A stretch of 64,000 nt of DNA from Klebsiella sp. RHBSTW-00484 (GCF_013705725.1 NZ_CP055481.1:372001-436000), one strand, 5' to 3'. Positions 35,861 through 46,212 are shown, counted from the first letter of the stretch. Notes: generated from the letters alone by a model not told the origin. A program made the numbers and translations.

Positions 35861-37351
35861 AGCCCCCGCCAGCGCCTGCGGACAGTATATCCGTAAGCAC
35901 TCCAGCAGAATATTGAATGCCGGTTCCATCTGCGCTTCAGGCTGGGAGGCAAAACCCATCAATAACCCTTTCTTACGTTGTGCCGTCAGGTAGTAGCGAG
36001 ATAGCGGGCGCACGAGAATATTGTGCTTGTTCGCGTCCTGGGCAATCGCCACGTCATCCGCCTCATCCGGCAAATTCAAAATCAGATGCAGTCCGGCATT
36101 ATCGCTAAAATCCGACAGCGCGTGCGGGCCGCAGTGACGTTGAATTAGCTCGGTCAGGAAGATGCGACGACGGCTGTACAGCAGGCGCATACGGCGAATA
36201 TGCGCCGAGTAATGACCGGCGTTGATAAACTCCGCCAGCGCCAGCTGGATCAGCGAGTGACCGCCGCGATAAAGCTCGGCATGGGCGTTTTTGAGTTCGG
36301 CCGCCAGTGGTCGGGGAAGCACCACATAGCCCAGCCGCAGCCCCGGATAGAGCGTCTTACTGAACGTGCCGACGTAGACCACCGGTGCTTCGGGGGCCAG
36401 GCCCTGAAGAGCCGGTATCGGCTGACCGGAAAAGCGAAACTCACTATCGTAGTCATCCTCTACAATCCAGCTTCCATGCTGATGGGCTAGCGCCAGTAGC
36501 CGCTGTCGGCGCTCGAGGCTCATTACCGCGCCCAGCGGATACTGATGGGATGGCGTGACGAAGATAAGCCCTGGCGCTTCGGTGATGGTGTCGGGCGGAC
36601 ACAGGCCATTGGCATCAACGGTAATCGGTTCTGCTCGTACTTCATTCATCGCCAGCACGTGGCGAATACCCCAATAAGACGGTTCTTCGACCCAGGCAAG
36701 ATCCCCGTTGTCGCACAGCATACGGGTGACCAGGTCGATGGCCTGGTGGATCCCTTCAGTAATAAGAATCTGATCTGCCTGACACTGCACGCCGCGCGCT
36801 ACTCTTAAGTAGTCCACCAGCGCATGTTGCAGTTCGGGCGTGCCGCCATTGCAGCTATAGCTAAGTTGTTCCGGTTTCGGGCGGCGGCTGATGCGCGCCT
36901 GAATTTTACTGAATAGCGGGTGGGGGAAGGCGTTGACGTCCGGAACGCCAGGGATAAAAGCTCCCCACTGACGAGGGCTGGCGCTAACGTGACTCAGTAG
37001 ATGCTGACCGCGTCGGGAGATATACGCTGTTGTCGCAGGCATGGCGCTGTTTTCATTGGCGCTGCTTGCGGAAGGGAACATATCAGGCAGCGTTTTTGCC
37101 ACAAACGTCCCGCTACCGCGGCGGGAAACGACATATCCCTCCGCAAACAGTTGTTCGTAAACTGTTAAAATTGTGTTGCGTGACATTCGTAATTCCCCGG
37201 CCAGATCTCGTGAGGGGGGCAGGCGGCTATGGGGTGGCAGAGAACCGTCCAGAATTGAGCGACGAATCGCCTTGTAAAGACGTTTATGCAGGAGTGGGTC
37301 TGCTTCTTCCTGCAATCTGACCAGTACCAGGTCTGCGACGAGCGAGCGCAA
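35837..37351 (-). CDS. MocR-family (GntR/aminotransferase) transcription regulator
   Basis: A 504-residue fusion of an N-terminal winged helix-turn-helix of the GntR type (residues about 20-85, with LPPSRDLAGELRMSRNTILTVYEQL) and a C-terminal fold-type I aminotransferase-like domain. The PLP lysine is K332 in FSKTLYPGLRLGY. Such MocR proteins (GabR, PdxR) sense PLP or its amino-acid adducts and control adjacent genes. The start is TTG at 37349-37351, supported by GAGGGA five bases before it. It is divergent from a GABA-type aminotransferase gene, its likely target. It could be a GabR-like or PdxR-like protein; the effector cannot be read. Confidence 0.85.
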   Translation of the reverse strand: MRSLVADLVLVRLQEEADPLLHKRLYKAIRRSILDGSLPPHSRLPPSRDLAGELRMSRNTILTVYEQLFAEGYVVSRRGSGTFVAKTLPDMFPSASSANENSAMPATTAYISRRGQHLLSHVSASPRQWGAFIPGVPDVNAFPHPLFSKIQARISRRPKPEQLSYSCNGGTPELQHALVDYLRVARGVQCQADQILITEGIHQAIDLVTRMLCDNGDLAWVEEPSYWGIRHVLAMNEVRAEPITVDANGLCPPDTITEAPGLIFVTPSHQYPLGAVMSLERRQRLLALAHQHGSWIVEDDYDSEFRFSGQPIPALQGLAPEAPVVYVGTFSKTLYPGLRLGYVVLPRPLAAELKNAHAELYRGGHSLIQLALAEFINAGHYSAHIRRMRLLYSRRRIFLTELIQRHCGPHALSDFSDNAGLHLILNLPDEADDVAIAQDANKHNILVRPLSRYYLTAQRKKGLLMGFASQPEAQMEPAFNILLECLRIYCPQALAGAKKQNAPT

Positions 37352-37469
37352 TTGGATCCCTCAGATAATCTTAATTGGTACTCGATTGTAGAGCCAAATC
37401 CTGTGTAAATAAACGACATAGTTTCGAATTTGTTGCGATAGCGTGACACTCATGACAGGAGATTCTCGG

Positions 37470-38735
37470 GTGAAAAGTTCAGAACTGAATCAGCGTCGCC
37501 AGCAGGCGACTCCGCGCGGTGTAGGGGTAATGTGCAGCTACTTTGTTGAGAAAGCAGAGAACGCTACGTTGTGGGATCTTGAAGGCAATGAGGTGATTGA
37601 TTTTGCCGCCGGTATTGCGGTGCTTAACACCGGCCATCGCCATCCAAAAGTGGTTGCCGCAGTTGAACAGCAACTACAGGCATTTACCCATACCGCTTAT
37701 CAGATTGTCCCATATGAGAGTTATGTCACCCTGGCTGAACGCATTAACGACCTAGCGCCGATTGATGGTCCGGCGAAAACCGCGTTCTTTACCACCGGTG
37801 CGGAAGCGGTTGAAAATGCGGTGAAGATTGCTCGCGCTTATACTCGACGTCCGGGTTTGATCACCTTTGGCGGCGGTTTCCACGGCCGTACCTTTATGAC
37901 CATGGCGCTGACCGGCAAAGTGGCCCCCTATAAGATTGGCTTTGGTCCGTTCCCAGGCTCGGTATATCACGCCGTCTACCCAAACGCCGCTCACGGTATT
38001 ACTACCGCCGACGCGATGAAAAGCCTTGAGCGCATTTTCAAAGCCGATATTGCAGCAGACCAGGTCGCGGCGATTGTGCTGGAGCCGATTCAGGGAGAAG
38101 GCGGCTTTAACGTTGCACCGTCTGACTTCATGCAGGCATTGCGCACGCTGTGCGATACCCACGGTATTCTGTTGATTGCCGATGAGGTGCAAACCGGCTT
38201 TGCGCGTACCGGCAAACTGTTTGCGATGCAGCACTATGATGTGAAGCCGGACCTGATGACCATGGCCAAAAGTCTCGCCGGTGGCTTCCCGCTTTCTGGC
38301 GTAGTTGGTCGCGCCGAGGTGATGGATGCGCCAGCGCCGGGCGGCCTCGGTGGCACCTACGCCGGGAACCCGCTGGCGGTGGCGGCGGCGCACGCGGTAC
38401 TTGATGTCATTGAAGAAGAGCAGTTGTGTCAGCGCGCTGAACAGCTGGGCAGTCATCTGAAAGAGGTGCTAAATCAGGCGCGTCAGAACTGCCCGGCCAT
38501 CGCTGACGTTCGCGGTCAGGGGTCAATGGTAGCGGTAGAATTTAACGATCCGCAAACCGGCGAGCCATCGGCGGAAATCACTCGTCAGATCCAGCAAAAA
38601 GCCCAGGAAAACGGTCTGTTGCTGCTGAGCTGCGGTATTTACGGTAACGTTATTCGCTTCCTCTATCCGTTAACCATTCCGGATGCACAGTTTACGAAAG
38701 CGCTGGATATTTTGGCCCGCATACTGAAGAACTAA
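37470..38735 (+). CDS. 4-aminobutyrate aminotransferase-type enzyme (GabT/PuuE-like)
   Basis: A 421-residue class III aminotransferase. The PLP lysine is K267 in MTMAKSLAGGFP, and the substrate-channel and cofactor motifs LNTGHRHPKV, TTGAEAVENAVKIAR and IADEVQTGFARTG are present. It is especially close to E. coli PuuE over the whole length (ATPRGVGVMC, FNDPQTGEPSAEI). The start is GTG at 37470, chosen for the AGGAGA box seven bases upstream and for exact length agreement with PuuE; an in-frame GTG at 37443 lacks such a box. It would convert 4-aminobutyrate and 2-oxoglutarate to succinate semialdehyde and glutamate. No dehydrogenase gene accompanies it here. Confidence 0.88.
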   Translation: MKSSELNQRRQQATPRGVGVMCSYFVEKAENATLWDLEGNEVIDFAAGIAVLNTGHRHPKVVAAVEQQLQAFTHTAYQIVPYESYVTLAERINDLAPIDGPAKTAFFTTGAEAVENAVKIARAYTRRPGLITFGGGFHGRTFMTMALTGKVAPYKIGFGPFPGSVYHAVYPNAAHGITTADAMKSLERIFKADIAADQVAAIVLEPIQGEGGFNVAPSDFMQALRTLCDTHGILLIADEVQTGFARTGKLFAMQHYDVKPDLMTMAKSLAGGFPLSGVVGRAEVMDAPAPGGLGGTYAGNPLAVAAAHAVLDVIEEEQLCQRAEQLGSHLKEVLNQARQNCPAIADVRGQGSMVAVEFNDPQTGEPSAEITRQIQQKAQENGLLLLSCGIYGNVIRFLYPLTIPDAQFTKALDILARILKN

Positions 38736-38743
38736 TCCTACAC

Positions 38744-38769
38744 TCTGCGGCAGTTGATGCTGCCGCAGA
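38744..38769 (+). terminator. Probable terminator after the aminotransferase gene
   Basis: TCTGCGGCAG-TTGATG-CTGCCGCAGA forms a perfect 10-bp stem nine bases after the stop codon. The tail TTCATTA is only weakly T-rich, so termination strength is uncertain. The rest of 38770-39052 is AT-rich and holds no gene; it should contain the livJ promoter. Confidence 0.6.
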
Positions 38770-39052
38770 TTCATTATCCCTAAGCGTCATATACATCCTA
38801 TCTATCGTTTAGCCCATGACGTTTTCTTTTGGCGCAGATTTTTATTTGTCACTTATCTGTTACATAACCCGCAATTTTATCGTTTCCAATTCTCCTGAAT
38901 GACGGTATGTTTAGCATAGTGTGCTGCAAAAGCGCAGGCAGCAGACCCTAATCTAACTATCATATGCTTTTCTTATGTGTCTAATTAGAATAATGCGCTA
39001 ATAAACAACATCACAACAAATGCAAAAAACCATAATAATGGGGAGCCTCAGG

Positions 39053-40156
39053 ATGAATATGAAGGGTAAAGCGTTACTGGCAGGATGTATTGCCTTGATC
39101 ATGAGCAGTGCGGCAATGGCTGAAGACATTAAAGTTGCCGTCGTTGGCGCGATGTCTGGCCCGGTAGCGCAGTACGGCGACCAGGAATTTACTGGGGCAG
39201 AGCAGGCAATTGCGGATATCAATGCCAAAGGCGGCATCAAAGGCAATAAGCTGCAAATGGTAAAATACGACGACGCCTGTGACCCGAAACAGGCAGTTGC
39301 CGTGGCCAACAAAGTGATCAATGACGGCATTAAATACGTTATCGGTCACCTGTGCTCCTCTTCCACTCAGCCGGCGTCTGATATCTATGAAGATGAAGGC
39401 GTGCTGATGATCACTCCAGCGGCAACCGCACCGGAACTGACTGCTCGTGGCTATCACTTGATTCTGCGTACCACTGGCCTCGATTCTGACCAGGGTCCGA
39501 CCGCCGCAAAATATATTCTGGACCAGGTGAAACCGCAGCGTATCGCGATTGTTCATGATAAGCAGCAGTATGGTGAAGGCCTGGCGCGTGCGGTGCAGGA
39601 TAACCTGAAGAAAGGCGGCGCTAACGTGGTGTTCTTTGACGGTATCACCGCCGGTGAGAAAGATTTCTCCACCCTGGTTGCGCGTCTGAAGAAAGAAAAT
39701 ATCGACTTTGTCTACTACGGCGGCTATCACCCGGAGATGGGGCAGATCCTGCGTCAGTCCCGCGCCGCTGGCCTGAAAACCCAGTTTATGGGTCCAGAAG
39801 GGGTAGCGAACGTTTCGCTGTCTAACATTGCTGGCGCTTCGGCGGAAGGCATGCTGGTCACCAAGCCGAAGAACTACGACCAGGTTCCCGCGAACAAACC
39901 GATCGTAGATGCGATCAAAGCTAAAAAACAGGATCCGAGCGGCGCGTTCGTGTGGACCACCTATGCCGCATTGCAATCGCTGCAAGCAGGCCTGAATCAG
40001 TCTGAAGATCCGGCTGAAATCGCTAAGTATCTGAAGGGGGCGACGGTCGAAACCGTTATGGGGCCGCTCTCCTGGAACGAGAAGGGCGATCTGAAAGGCT
40101 TCGAGTTCGGCGTGTTTACCTGGCATGCTAACGGTACCGCGACCGACGCCAAATAA
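39053..40156 (+). CDS. livJ: Leu/Ile/Val-binding periplasmic protein LivJ
   Basis: A 367-residue type I periplasmic binding protein with a signal peptide ([23 protein letters not shown]) and a mature start [17 protein letters not shown] typical of LivJ. It feeds branched-chain amino acids to the LivHMGF ABC transporter. Nearly identical in pattern to E. coli LivJ ([28 protein letters not shown] stretches). The start at 39053 is chosen by similarity; a longer frame from 39020 adds 11 residues before the signal peptide. It is a paralogue of livK, from which panM separates it. Confidence 0.97.
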   Translation: MNMKGKALLAGCIALIMSSAAMAEDIKVAVVGAMSGPVAQYGDQEFTGAEQAIADINAKGGIKGNKLQMVKYDDACDPKQAVAVANKVINDGIKYVIGHLCSSSTQPASDIYEDEGVLMITPAATAPELTARGYHLILRTTGLDSDQGPTAAKYILDQVKPQRIAIVHDKQQYGEGLARAVQDNLKKGGANVVFFDGITAGEKDFSTLVARLKKENIDFVYYGGYHPEMGQILRQSRAAGLKTQFMGPEGVANVSLSNIAGASAEGMLVTKPKNYDQVPANKPIVDAIKAKKQDPSGAFVWTTYAALQSLQAGLNQSEDPAEIAKYLKGATVETVMGPLSWNEKGDLKGFEFGVFTWHANGTATDAK

Positions 40157-40180
40157 ATTTAACCTGCGCCTTTCGCGCCG

Positions 40181-40285
40181 CTGATGCGTTGGCTGCGTCC
40201 CTCAACCCCGGTCGCTTACTGATGTAAGCTCCCGGGGATTTCGGTTCTTGCCGACTTTCTGCAATGCGAAATTCTTGGTTAAATC
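40181..40285. repeat. Degenerate ERIC element after livJ
   Basis: This stretch contains recognisable pieces of the reverse-strand ERIC sequence: GCGTTGGCTGCGT, CCCCGGTCGCTTACTGATG and TAAGCTCCCGGGGATT, ending near TTGGTTAAATCAG. It differs from the intact copy at 50526-50653 at many bases and has lost one end. It lies in the livJ-panM gap. Confidence 0.7.
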
Positions 40286-40331
40286 AGTGGTTCCTTGCGT
40301 CTTCGTATAGGTGAGGGCAAAGGTAGAAGCA

Positions 40332-40357
40332 AAAAGGCAACGTAAGTTGCCTTTTTT
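40332..40357 (+). terminator. Rho-independent terminator in the livJ-panM gap
   Basis: AAAAGGCAAC-GTAA-GTTGCCTTTTTT forms a 10-bp stem with a run of six T. It would stop transcripts coming from livJ about 175 bases upstream. The A-run on the left arm also allows some function on the minus strand for panM transcripts. Confidence 0.8.
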
Positions 40358-40378
40358 AGTGTTTGCTCCCCCTCCCGT

Positions 40379-40399
40379 GGGAGAGGGTTGGGGTGAGGG
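40379..40399. repeat. Unoccupied copy of the GGGAGAG/GGGTGAGGG repeat (IS target type)
   Basis: The 21-base unit beginning GGGAGAGGGTTG and ending GGGTGAGGG is the same sequence that both IS110-type elements of this window are inserted into, but here it is uninterrupted. Part of a left palindrome arm (CCCCCTCCC) precedes it. It serves as an internal reference for the pre-insertion target. Confidence 0.8.
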
Positions 40400-40419
40400 C
40401 ATCAGGCGGCTCCAGACCA

Positions 40420-40520
40420 CATATCCCCGGAGGCGGCGCGTGGCGCCTGTCCGGGCTACCAGACCTGCAGACTGCTGTAAACCCGTAGCCCGGATTAGGC
40501 ATCAGCCGCAATCCGGGAAT
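40420..40520. repeat. REP-like palindromic units before panM
   Basis: Inverted units CCCCGGAGGCGGCGCG...GTCCGGGCTAC and GTAGCCCGGATTAGGC...GCAATCCGGGA lie in the convergent gap between livJ and panM. They share the core of the other REP-like units in this window. Confidence 0.75.
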
Positions 40521-40544
40521 TCTGATGGTTCTCAAGCCGAATCA

Positions 40545-40928
40545 TCAATTTTTTACCCAACCGCCTGTCTGCGCGCTAAATCCCAGCGCCTGCATAAACG
40601 CTGCCATCACGCCGCGGTCTTCCACGCCAGCATCCTCTATCCACCAGCTGCTGATTTCCGGGTTATCCCGCAAGACTTCCTCGACTAAATATTGCCCGAC
40701 GCCGCGACGGCGGGTGACTTCACGCACGCACAGCGCACTCAACTTACCCTCGGCGCCGTTGCGCGTTACGCGAACCGCACCCAGCAAGCGCTCGTTAAAA
40801 CGGGCGGCATAAATACGCTGGCGATCATCTAAGGTTAATGCTGCCAGATCCTGCGACGGCCAGAGTTTCGCTAAGTCGATGCGGTCCTGATCGCTGAAGT
40901 GTTGTAAACGAATAATGGTCAGTTTCAT
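40545..40928 (-). CDS. panM: PanD regulatory/maturation factor PanM
   Basis: A 127-residue GNAT-fold protein. Together with coenzyme A it triggers the self-cleavage of pro-PanD into active aspartate decarboxylase, which makes beta-alanine for pantothenate. The acetyl-CoA binding motif appears as RREV(T)RRRGVGQYLVEE, and the C-terminal FMQALGFSAQTGGW matches E. coli PanM. It lies on the opposite strand between livJ and livK, as in E. coli. Confidence 0.94.
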   Translation of the reverse strand: MKLTIIRLQHFSDQDRIDLAKLWPSQDLAALTLDDRQRIYAARFNERLLGAVRVTRNGAEGKLSALCVREVTRRRGVGQYLVEEVLRDNPEISSWWIEDAGVEDRGVMAAFMQALGFSAQTGGWVKN

Positions 40929-41349
40929 GCGCGGTGAGTCCAGTCAAAACGGATGCGTCAGTGTATCCAAATTCACTGTCAGGCGGAGCGCTGTTTTTTG
41001 CGCATTCATCAGGTGATTCGTTTTCCTGGATGGAGCAGGGTAGCGCAATTCATCATGGATCGAAAAATAAGCAGAATTTTAACCTAATATATAGCGTTTT
41101 ATTCCGCCTTATGTATCGTTATTTTATGCTGTTTACTGGACTTTTTTTGTTTATCTTCCATCGAATACAGAATATTATCTTTGCTTAATCGCCTGAAAAA
41201 TAGAGATTTTAATCTGGATTTAGGCAAAAAACTGCGCTAAACCATTAAAGATAATGGTAAAAGTAGCGTTGTTTAATAAAAGCACAGAATGCTTTTTAAC
41301 CATAAAAATACAAAATATTTACATCACATCACGAACGGGGTTCTGTAGC
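40929..41349 (+). promoter_or_regulatory. AT-rich livK promoter/leader region
   Basis: About 420 bases with no credible gene between panM and livK. Two inverted repeats stand out: ACCATTA-AAGA-TAATGGT at 41241-41258, and AAAAGCA-CAGAA-TGCTTTT followed by another T at 41278-41297. The second resembles a small terminator about 50 bases ahead of the livK start, so a leader-attenuation role is possible. Leucine/Lrp control of liv genes is known in E. coli; no Lrp site was assigned here. Confidence 0.5.
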
Positions 41350-42459
41350 ATGAAAAGGAACGCGAAAACAATTATCGCGGGATTCGTCGCACTGGCGATG
41401 TCCCATGCGGTAATGGCCAAGGATATTAAAGTCGCTGTTGTCGGTGCGATGTCTGGCCCGGTAGCTCAGTGGGGCGATATGGAGTTCAACGGCGCACGCC
41501 AGGCGATTAAAGACATTAATGCCCAGGGCGGCATTAAGGGCGATAACCTGGTTGGCGTGGAATATGACGACGCCTGTGACCCGAAACAGGCCGTTGCGGT
41601 TGCTAACAAAATCATTAACGACGGCATCCAGTATGTTATCGGTCACCTCTGCTCTTCCTCAACTCAGCCCGCATCAGATATCTATGAAGACGAGGGTGTT
41701 CTGATGATCTCTCCGGGGGCGACCAACCCGGAACTGACTCAGCGCGGCTACCAGTACATTATGCGTACCGCGGGTCTGGACTCTTCTCAGGGGCCGACCG
41801 CTGCTAAATACATCATGGAAACCGTCAAACCGCAGCGTATTGCTATTATTCATGACAAGCAGCAGTACGGTGAAGGCCTGGCGCGTTCTGTCCAGGATAG
41901 CCTGAAAAAAGGCGGTGCGAACATTGTCTTCTTTGACGGTATTACCGCCGGTGAAAAAGACTTCTCCGCGCTGCTGGCTCGCCTGAAGAAAGACAATATC
42001 GACCTCGTTTACTACGGCGGCTACTACCCGGAAATGGGCCAGATGCTGCGCCAGGCGCGTTCCGTCGGCCTGAAAACCGTGTTTATGGGGCCGGAAGGCG
42101 TGGGTAACGCATCACTGTCGAACATTGCAGGCGACGCGGCGGAAGGCATGCTGGTCACGATGCCAAAACGCTATGACCAGGATCCGGCCAACAGCGCTAT
42201 CGTTGACGCGCTCAAAGCCGACAAAAAAGATCCGAGCGGTCCGTACGTCTGGATCACCTACGCCGCCGTGCAGTCTCTGGCACAGGCAATGGACAGAGCC
42301 AGCAGCCAGGAGCCGCTGGATTTAATCAAAGATCTGAAAGCTCACGGTGCGAAAACCGTGATTGGGCCGCTGAATTGGGACGAAAAAGGCGATTTGAAGG
42401 GATTTGAGTTTGGTGTCTTCCAGTGGCATGCGGACGGGTCATCCACCCTCGCGAAATAA
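41350..42459 (+). CDS. livK: Leucine-specific periplasmic binding protein LivK
   Basis: A 369-residue periplasmic binding protein with signal peptide [23 protein letters not shown]. It binds leucine preferentially and shares the LivHMGF permease with LivJ. The residues differ from LivJ in known LivK ways ([27 protein letters not shown]). The start at 41350 matches E. coli LivK; the frame is open back to 41254 without a ribosome-binding site. First gene of livKHMGF, separated from livH by 57 bases containing a hairpin. Confidence 0.97.
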   Translation: MKRNAKTIIAGFVALAMSHAVMAKDIKVAVVGAMSGPVAQWGDMEFNGARQAIKDINAQGGIKGDNLVGVEYDDACDPKQAVAVANKIINDGIQYVIGHLCSSSTQPASDIYEDEGVLMISPGATNPELTQRGYQYIMRTAGLDSSQGPTAAKYIMETVKPQRIAIIHDKQQYGEGLARSVQDSLKKGGANIVFFDGITAGEKDFSALLARLKKDNIDLVYYGGYYPEMGQMLRQARSVGLKTVFMGPEGVGNASLSNIAGDAAEGMLVTMPKRYDQDPANSAIVDALKADKKDPSGPYVWITYAAVQSLAQAMDRASSQEPLDLIKDLKAHGAKTVIGPLNWDEKGDLKGFEFGVFQWHADGSSTLAK

Positions 42460-42479
42460 GCCATAAGACAAGTTATCCC

Positions 42480-42500
42480 ACCGCCCGCGCGTCGGGCGGT
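42480..42500 (+). other. Intercistronic hairpin between livK and livH
   Basis: ACCGCCCG-CGCGT-CGGGCGGT forms an 8-bp GC-rich stem followed by AGAAAAAGG, not by a T-run, so it is not a terminator. Such hairpins after a periplasmic-binding-protein gene often protect the upstream mRNA and raise its level over the permease genes. That role is inferred. Confidence 0.6.
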
Positions 42501-42516
42501 AGAAAAAGGTTACCTT

Positions 42517-43443
42517 ATGTCCGAGCAGTTTCTCTATTTTCTGCAGCAGATGTTTAACGGCGTCACGCTGGGCAGTACCTACGCGCTGATCGCCATCGGC
42601 TATACCATGGTGTACGGCATTATCGGCATGATTAACTTCGCCCACGGCGAGGTTTACATGATTGGCAGCTATGTCTCCTTCATGATCATTGCCGCCCTGA
42701 TGATGATGGGCATTGATACCAGCTGGCTGCTGGTCGCTGCCGGATTCGTGGGGGCGATTGTAATTGCCAGCGCCTACGGGTGGAGTATCGAACGCGTGGC
42801 CTACCGGCCCGTGCGCAGCTCCAAGCGCCTGATTGCGCTGATCTCCGCCATCGGGATGTCCATTTTCCTGCAAAACTACGTCAGCCTGACGGAAGGTTCG
42901 CGCGATGTCGCGCTGCCGAGTCTGTTTAACGGCCAGTGGACGGTAGGCAGCAGCGAAAACTTCTCTGCTACCATCACCACCATGCAGGCCGTTATCTGGG
43001 TCGTAACCTTTATCGCCATGCTGGCGCTGACGGTATTTATCCGCTATTCCCGCATGGGCCGCGCCTGTCGCGCCTGTGCTGAAGATCTGAAAATGGCTAG
43101 TCTGCTGGGGATTAACACCGATCGGGTGATTGCCCTGACCTTTGTGATCGGCGCGGCAATGGCGGCGGTCGCGGGTGTGTTGCTCGGCCAGTTCTACGGC
43201 GTTATCAACCCCTATATCGGCTTTATGGCCGGGATGAAAGCCTTTACCGCTGCGGTTCTGGGTGGCATCGGCAGTATTCCAGGCGCGATGATCGGCGGTC
43301 TGATTTTGGGTATCGCTGAAGCGCTCTCCTCTGCCTATCTCAGCACGGAATATAAAGACGTCGTCTCCTTTGCGCTGCTGATTGTGGTGTTGCTGGTGAT
43401 GCCGACCGGTATTCTGGGTCGCCCGGAGGTAGAGAAAGTATGA
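42517..43443 (+). CDS. livH: Branched-chain amino acid ABC transporter permease LivH
   Basis: A 308-residue permease of the LivH/BraD family with about eight helices ([28 protein letters not shown] at the start and [15 protein letters not shown] near the end). It forms the membrane channel with LivM. High similarity to E. coli LivH. The 3' end overlaps livM by 4 bases. Confidence 0.97.
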   Translation: MSEQFLYFLQQMFNGVTLGSTYALIAIGYTMVYGIIGMINFAHGEVYMIGSYVSFMIIAALMMMGIDTSWLLVAAGFVGAIVIASAYGWSIERVAYRPVRSSKRLIALISAIGMSIFLQNYVSLTEGSRDVALPSLFNGQWTVGSSENFSATITTMQAVIWVVTFIAMLALTVFIRYSRMGRACRACAEDLKMASLLGINTDRVIALTFVIGAAMAAVAGVLLGQFYGVINPYIGFMAGMKAFTAAVLGGIGSIPGAMIGGLILGIAEALSSAYLSTEYKDVVSFALLIVVLLVMPTGILGRPEVEKV

Positions 43444-44717
43444 AACCGATGCATTTTGCTATGGCGCTGCTGTCTGCGGTGATGTTCTTTATTCTGGCTG
43501 GCGTCTTTATGGGCGTGCAGTTGGAGCTGGACGGCACCAAGCTGGTGGTGGATACCGCCGCGGATATCCGCTGGCAGTGGATTTTTATCGGCACCGCAGT
43601 CGTCTTCCTCTTCCAGCTACTGCGTCCTGTTTTTCAGAAAACCATGAAAAACGTCTCCGGGCCGAAGTTTATTCTGCCGGCTATCGATGGTTCGACGGTT
43701 AAGCAGAAACTGTTCCTGATTGCGCTGCTGGTTATCGCCGTGGCGTGGCCGTTTATGGTGTCGCGCGGGACGGTGGATATCGCCACGTTGACGATGATCT
43801 ATATCATCCTCGGCCTGGGCCTTAACGTGGTGGTCGGGCTTTCTGGCCTGCTGGTGCTGGGCTACGGTGGTTTCTATGCCATCGGCGCTTACACCTTCGC
43901 GCTGCTGAATCACTATTACGGACTGGGATTCTGGACCTGCCTGCCGCTGGCGGGGCTGGTTTCAGCGGCTGCGGGCTTCCTGCTTGGCTTCCCGGTACTG
44001 CGCCTGCGCGGTGATTATCTGGCGATTGTGACCCTCGGCTTCGGCGAAATCGTGCGTATCCTGTTGCTTAACAATACCGAGATAACCGGTGGCCCGAACG
44101 GTATCAGCCAGATCCCAAAACCAACCCTCTTTGGCCTTGAGTTTAGCCGCAGCGCCCGCGAAGGCGGCTGGGACACCTTCAGCAACTTCTTTGGTATGAA
44201 ATACGACCCTAGCGACCGGGTGATTTTCCTCTATCTGGTTGCCCTGCTGCTGGTGGTCTTCTCGCTGTTTGTTATCAACCGCCTGCTGCGTATGCCGCTG
44301 GGCCGCGCGTGGGAAGCTCTGCGTGAAGATGAAATCGCCTGTCGTTCGTTGGGCCTCAACCCGACGCGAATCAAGCTGACCGCTTTTACCATCAGCGCCG
44401 CGTTTGCCGGTTTTGCCGGAACCCTGTTCGCCGCGCGTCAGGGCTTCGTCAGCCCGGAATCCTTTACCTTCGCCGAATCTGCCTTTGTGCTGGCGATTGT
44501 GGTGCTGGGCGGGATGGGTTCGCAGTTTGCGGTGATCCTGGCGGCAGTTCTGTTGGTGGTATCGCGCGAGCTGATGCGTGATTTCAATGAATACAGCATG
44601 TTGATGCTGGGTGCGTTAATGGTACTGATGATGATCTGGCGTCCGCAGGGCCTTCTGCCGATGACCCGTCCGCAGCTGAAGCTGAAAAACGGTCAAGCGA
44701 AAGGAGAGCAGGCATGA
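43440..44717 (+). CDS. livM: Branched-chain amino acid ABC transporter permease LivM
   Basis: A 425-residue permease with about ten helices, larger than LivH because of an N-terminal extension with two additional helices, as in E. coli LivM. Conserved segments include [27 protein letters not shown] and the EAA-like [16 protein letters not shown] loop. Coupled to livH and livG through 4-base overlaps. Confidence 0.97.
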   Translation: MKPMHFAMALLSAVMFFILAGVFMGVQLELDGTKLVVDTAADIRWQWIFIGTAVVFLFQLLRPVFQKTMKNVSGPKFILPAIDGSTVKQKLFLIALLVIAVAWPFMVSRGTVDIATLTMIYIILGLGLNVVVGLSGLLVLGYGGFYAIGAYTFALLNHYYGLGFWTCLPLAGLVSAAAGFLLGFPVLRLRGDYLAIVTLGFGEIVRILLLNNTEITGGPNGISQIPKPTLFGLEFSRSAREGGWDTFSNFFGMKYDPSDRVIFLYLVALLLVVFSLFVINRLLRMPLGRAWEALREDEIACRSLGLNPTRIKLTAFTISAAFAGFAGTLFAARQGFVSPESFTFAESAFVLAIVVLGGMGSQFAVILAAVLLVVSRELMRDFNEYSMLMLGALMVLMMIWRPQGLLPMTRPQLKLKNGQAKGEQA

Positions 44718-45481
44718 GTCAGCCATTATTGTCCGTAAACGGTCTGATGATGCGTTTTGGCGGCCTGTTGGCGGTCAACAACGTGTCTCTGGAACTGCGC
44801 GAGCGGGAAATTGTATCGCTTATCGGCCCTAACGGTGCCGGCAAAACGACGGTATTTAACTGCCTGACCGGTTTCTATAAACCGACCGGCGGTAGCATTA
44901 TGCTGCGCGACCAGCATCTCGAAGGGTTGCCGGGCCAGCAGATTGCCCGCATGGGCGTGGTGCGTACTTTCCAGCATGTGCGCCTGTTCCGCGAAATGAC
45001 GGTGATTGAAAACCTGCTGGTGGCGCAACATCAGCAGCTGAAAACCGGCGTCTTCTCTGGCCTGCTGAAAACGCCATCTTTCCGTCGTGCGCAGAGTGAA
45101 GCGCTCGATCGCGCCGCCACCTGGCTTGAGCGTATCGGCCTGCTTGAGCACGCTAACCGTCAGGCCAGCAACCTGGCCTATGGCGACCAGCGTCGTCTGG
45201 AGATCGCCCGCTGTATGGTGACTCAGCCGGAAATCCTGATGCTCGACGAACCGGCGGCAGGGCTGAACCCGAAAGAGACCAAAGAGCTGGACGAACTGAT
45301 CGTCGAGCTGCGCAACCATCACAACACCACTATCCTGCTGATTGAGCACGATATGAAGCTGGTGATGGGCATTTCCGACCGTATTTACGTGGTAAACCAG
45401 GGCACGCCGCTGGCCAACGGTACGCCGGAAGAGATCCGCAATAACCCGGACGTGATCCGCGCCTATTTAGGTGAAGCATAA
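44714..45481 (+). CDS. livG: Branched-chain amino acid ABC transporter ATPase LivG
   Basis: A 255-residue ABC ATPase: Walker [10 protein letters not shown], signature [13 protein letters not shown], Walker [10 protein letters not shown], switch histidine in LIEHDMK. It is one of two different nucleotide-binding subunits of the Liv transporter. The stop TAA shares a base with an in-frame ATG of livF (TAATG). Confidence 0.97.
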   Translation: MSQPLLSVNGLMMRFGGLLAVNNVSLELREREIVSLIGPNGAGKTTVFNCLTGFYKPTGGSIMLRDQHLEGLPGQQIARMGVVRTFQHVRLFREMTVIENLLVAQHQQLKTGVFSGLLKTPSFRRAQSEALDRAATWLERIGLLEHANRQASNLAYGDQRRLEIARCMVTQPEILMLDEPAAGLNPKETKELDELIVELRNHHNTTILLIEHDMKLVMGISDRIYVVNQGTPLANGTPEEIRNNPDVIRAYLGEA

Positions 45482-45498
45482 TGGTGGTGACGGATAAG

Positions 45499-46212
45499 AT
45501 GGAAAAAGTGATGTTATCTTTTGACAACGTCAGCGCGCACTACGGCAAGATTCAGGCGCTGCATAACGTCAGCCTGCACATCAACCAGGGGGAGATTGTC
45601 ACCCTGATTGGCGCGAACGGCGCGGGGAAAACCACGCTGCTGGGTACGCTGTGCGGCGATCCGCGCGCCTCCTGCGGGCGCGTTGTTTTCGACGGTAAAG
45701 ATATTACCGACTGGCAGACGGCGAAGATCATGCGTGAAGCGGTGGCGATTGTGCCGGAAGGACGTCGCGTATTCTCGCGCATGACGGTAGAAGAGAACCT
45801 GGCGATGGGCGGCTTTTTTGCCGAGCGCGACCAGTTTCAGTCCCGCATCAAGTGGGTCTACGAGCTGTTTCCGCGCCTGCATGAGCGTCGGGTTCAGCGT
45901 GCGGGCACTATGTCCGGCGGCGAACAGCAGATGCTGGCGATTGGCCGTGCGTTGATGAGCCAGCCGCGTCTGCTGCTGCTGGATGAGCCCTCGCTGGGAC
46001 TTGCGCCGATTATCATTCAGCAAATCTTCGACACCATCGAGCAGCTGCGCGAACAAGGGATGACAATATTTCTTGTCGAGCAGAACGCTAACCAGGCGCT
46101 GAAGCTGGCTGACCGCGGTTACGTGCTGGAAAACGGCCACGTGGTGTTAGAGGATACCGGTGATGCGCTGCTGGCTAACGAAGCGGTACGCAGCGCCTAT
46201 CTGGGTGGGTAA
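45499..46212 (+). CDS. livF: Branched-chain amino acid ABC transporter ATPase LivF
   Basis: A 237-residue ABC ATPase: Walker A GANGAGKTT, signature MSGGEQQM, Walker B LLLLDEPSLG. The start at 45499 (MEKVMLSFDNV) gives the E. coli LivF length; an ATG at 45481, overlapping the livG stop, would add six residues and cannot be excluded. It is the last gene of the operon and is followed by a terminator. Confidence 0.96.
   Translation: MEKVMLSFDNVSAHYGKIQALHNVSLHINQGEIVTLIGANGAGKTTLLGTLCGDPRASCGRVVFDGKDITDWQTAKIMREAVAIVPEGRRVFSRMTVEENLAMGGFFAERDQFQSRIKWVYELFPRLHERRVQRAGTMSGGEQQMLAIGRALMSQPRLLLLDEPSLGLAPIIIQQIFDTIEQLREQGMTIFLVEQNANQALKLADRGYVLENGHVVLEDTGDALLANEAVRSAYLGG

Noticed and set aside
39074..40126. 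350-codon minus-strand frame opposite livJ
   Set aside because: Shadow of the well-identified livJ gene; no similarity to a known fold and no ribosome-binding site.
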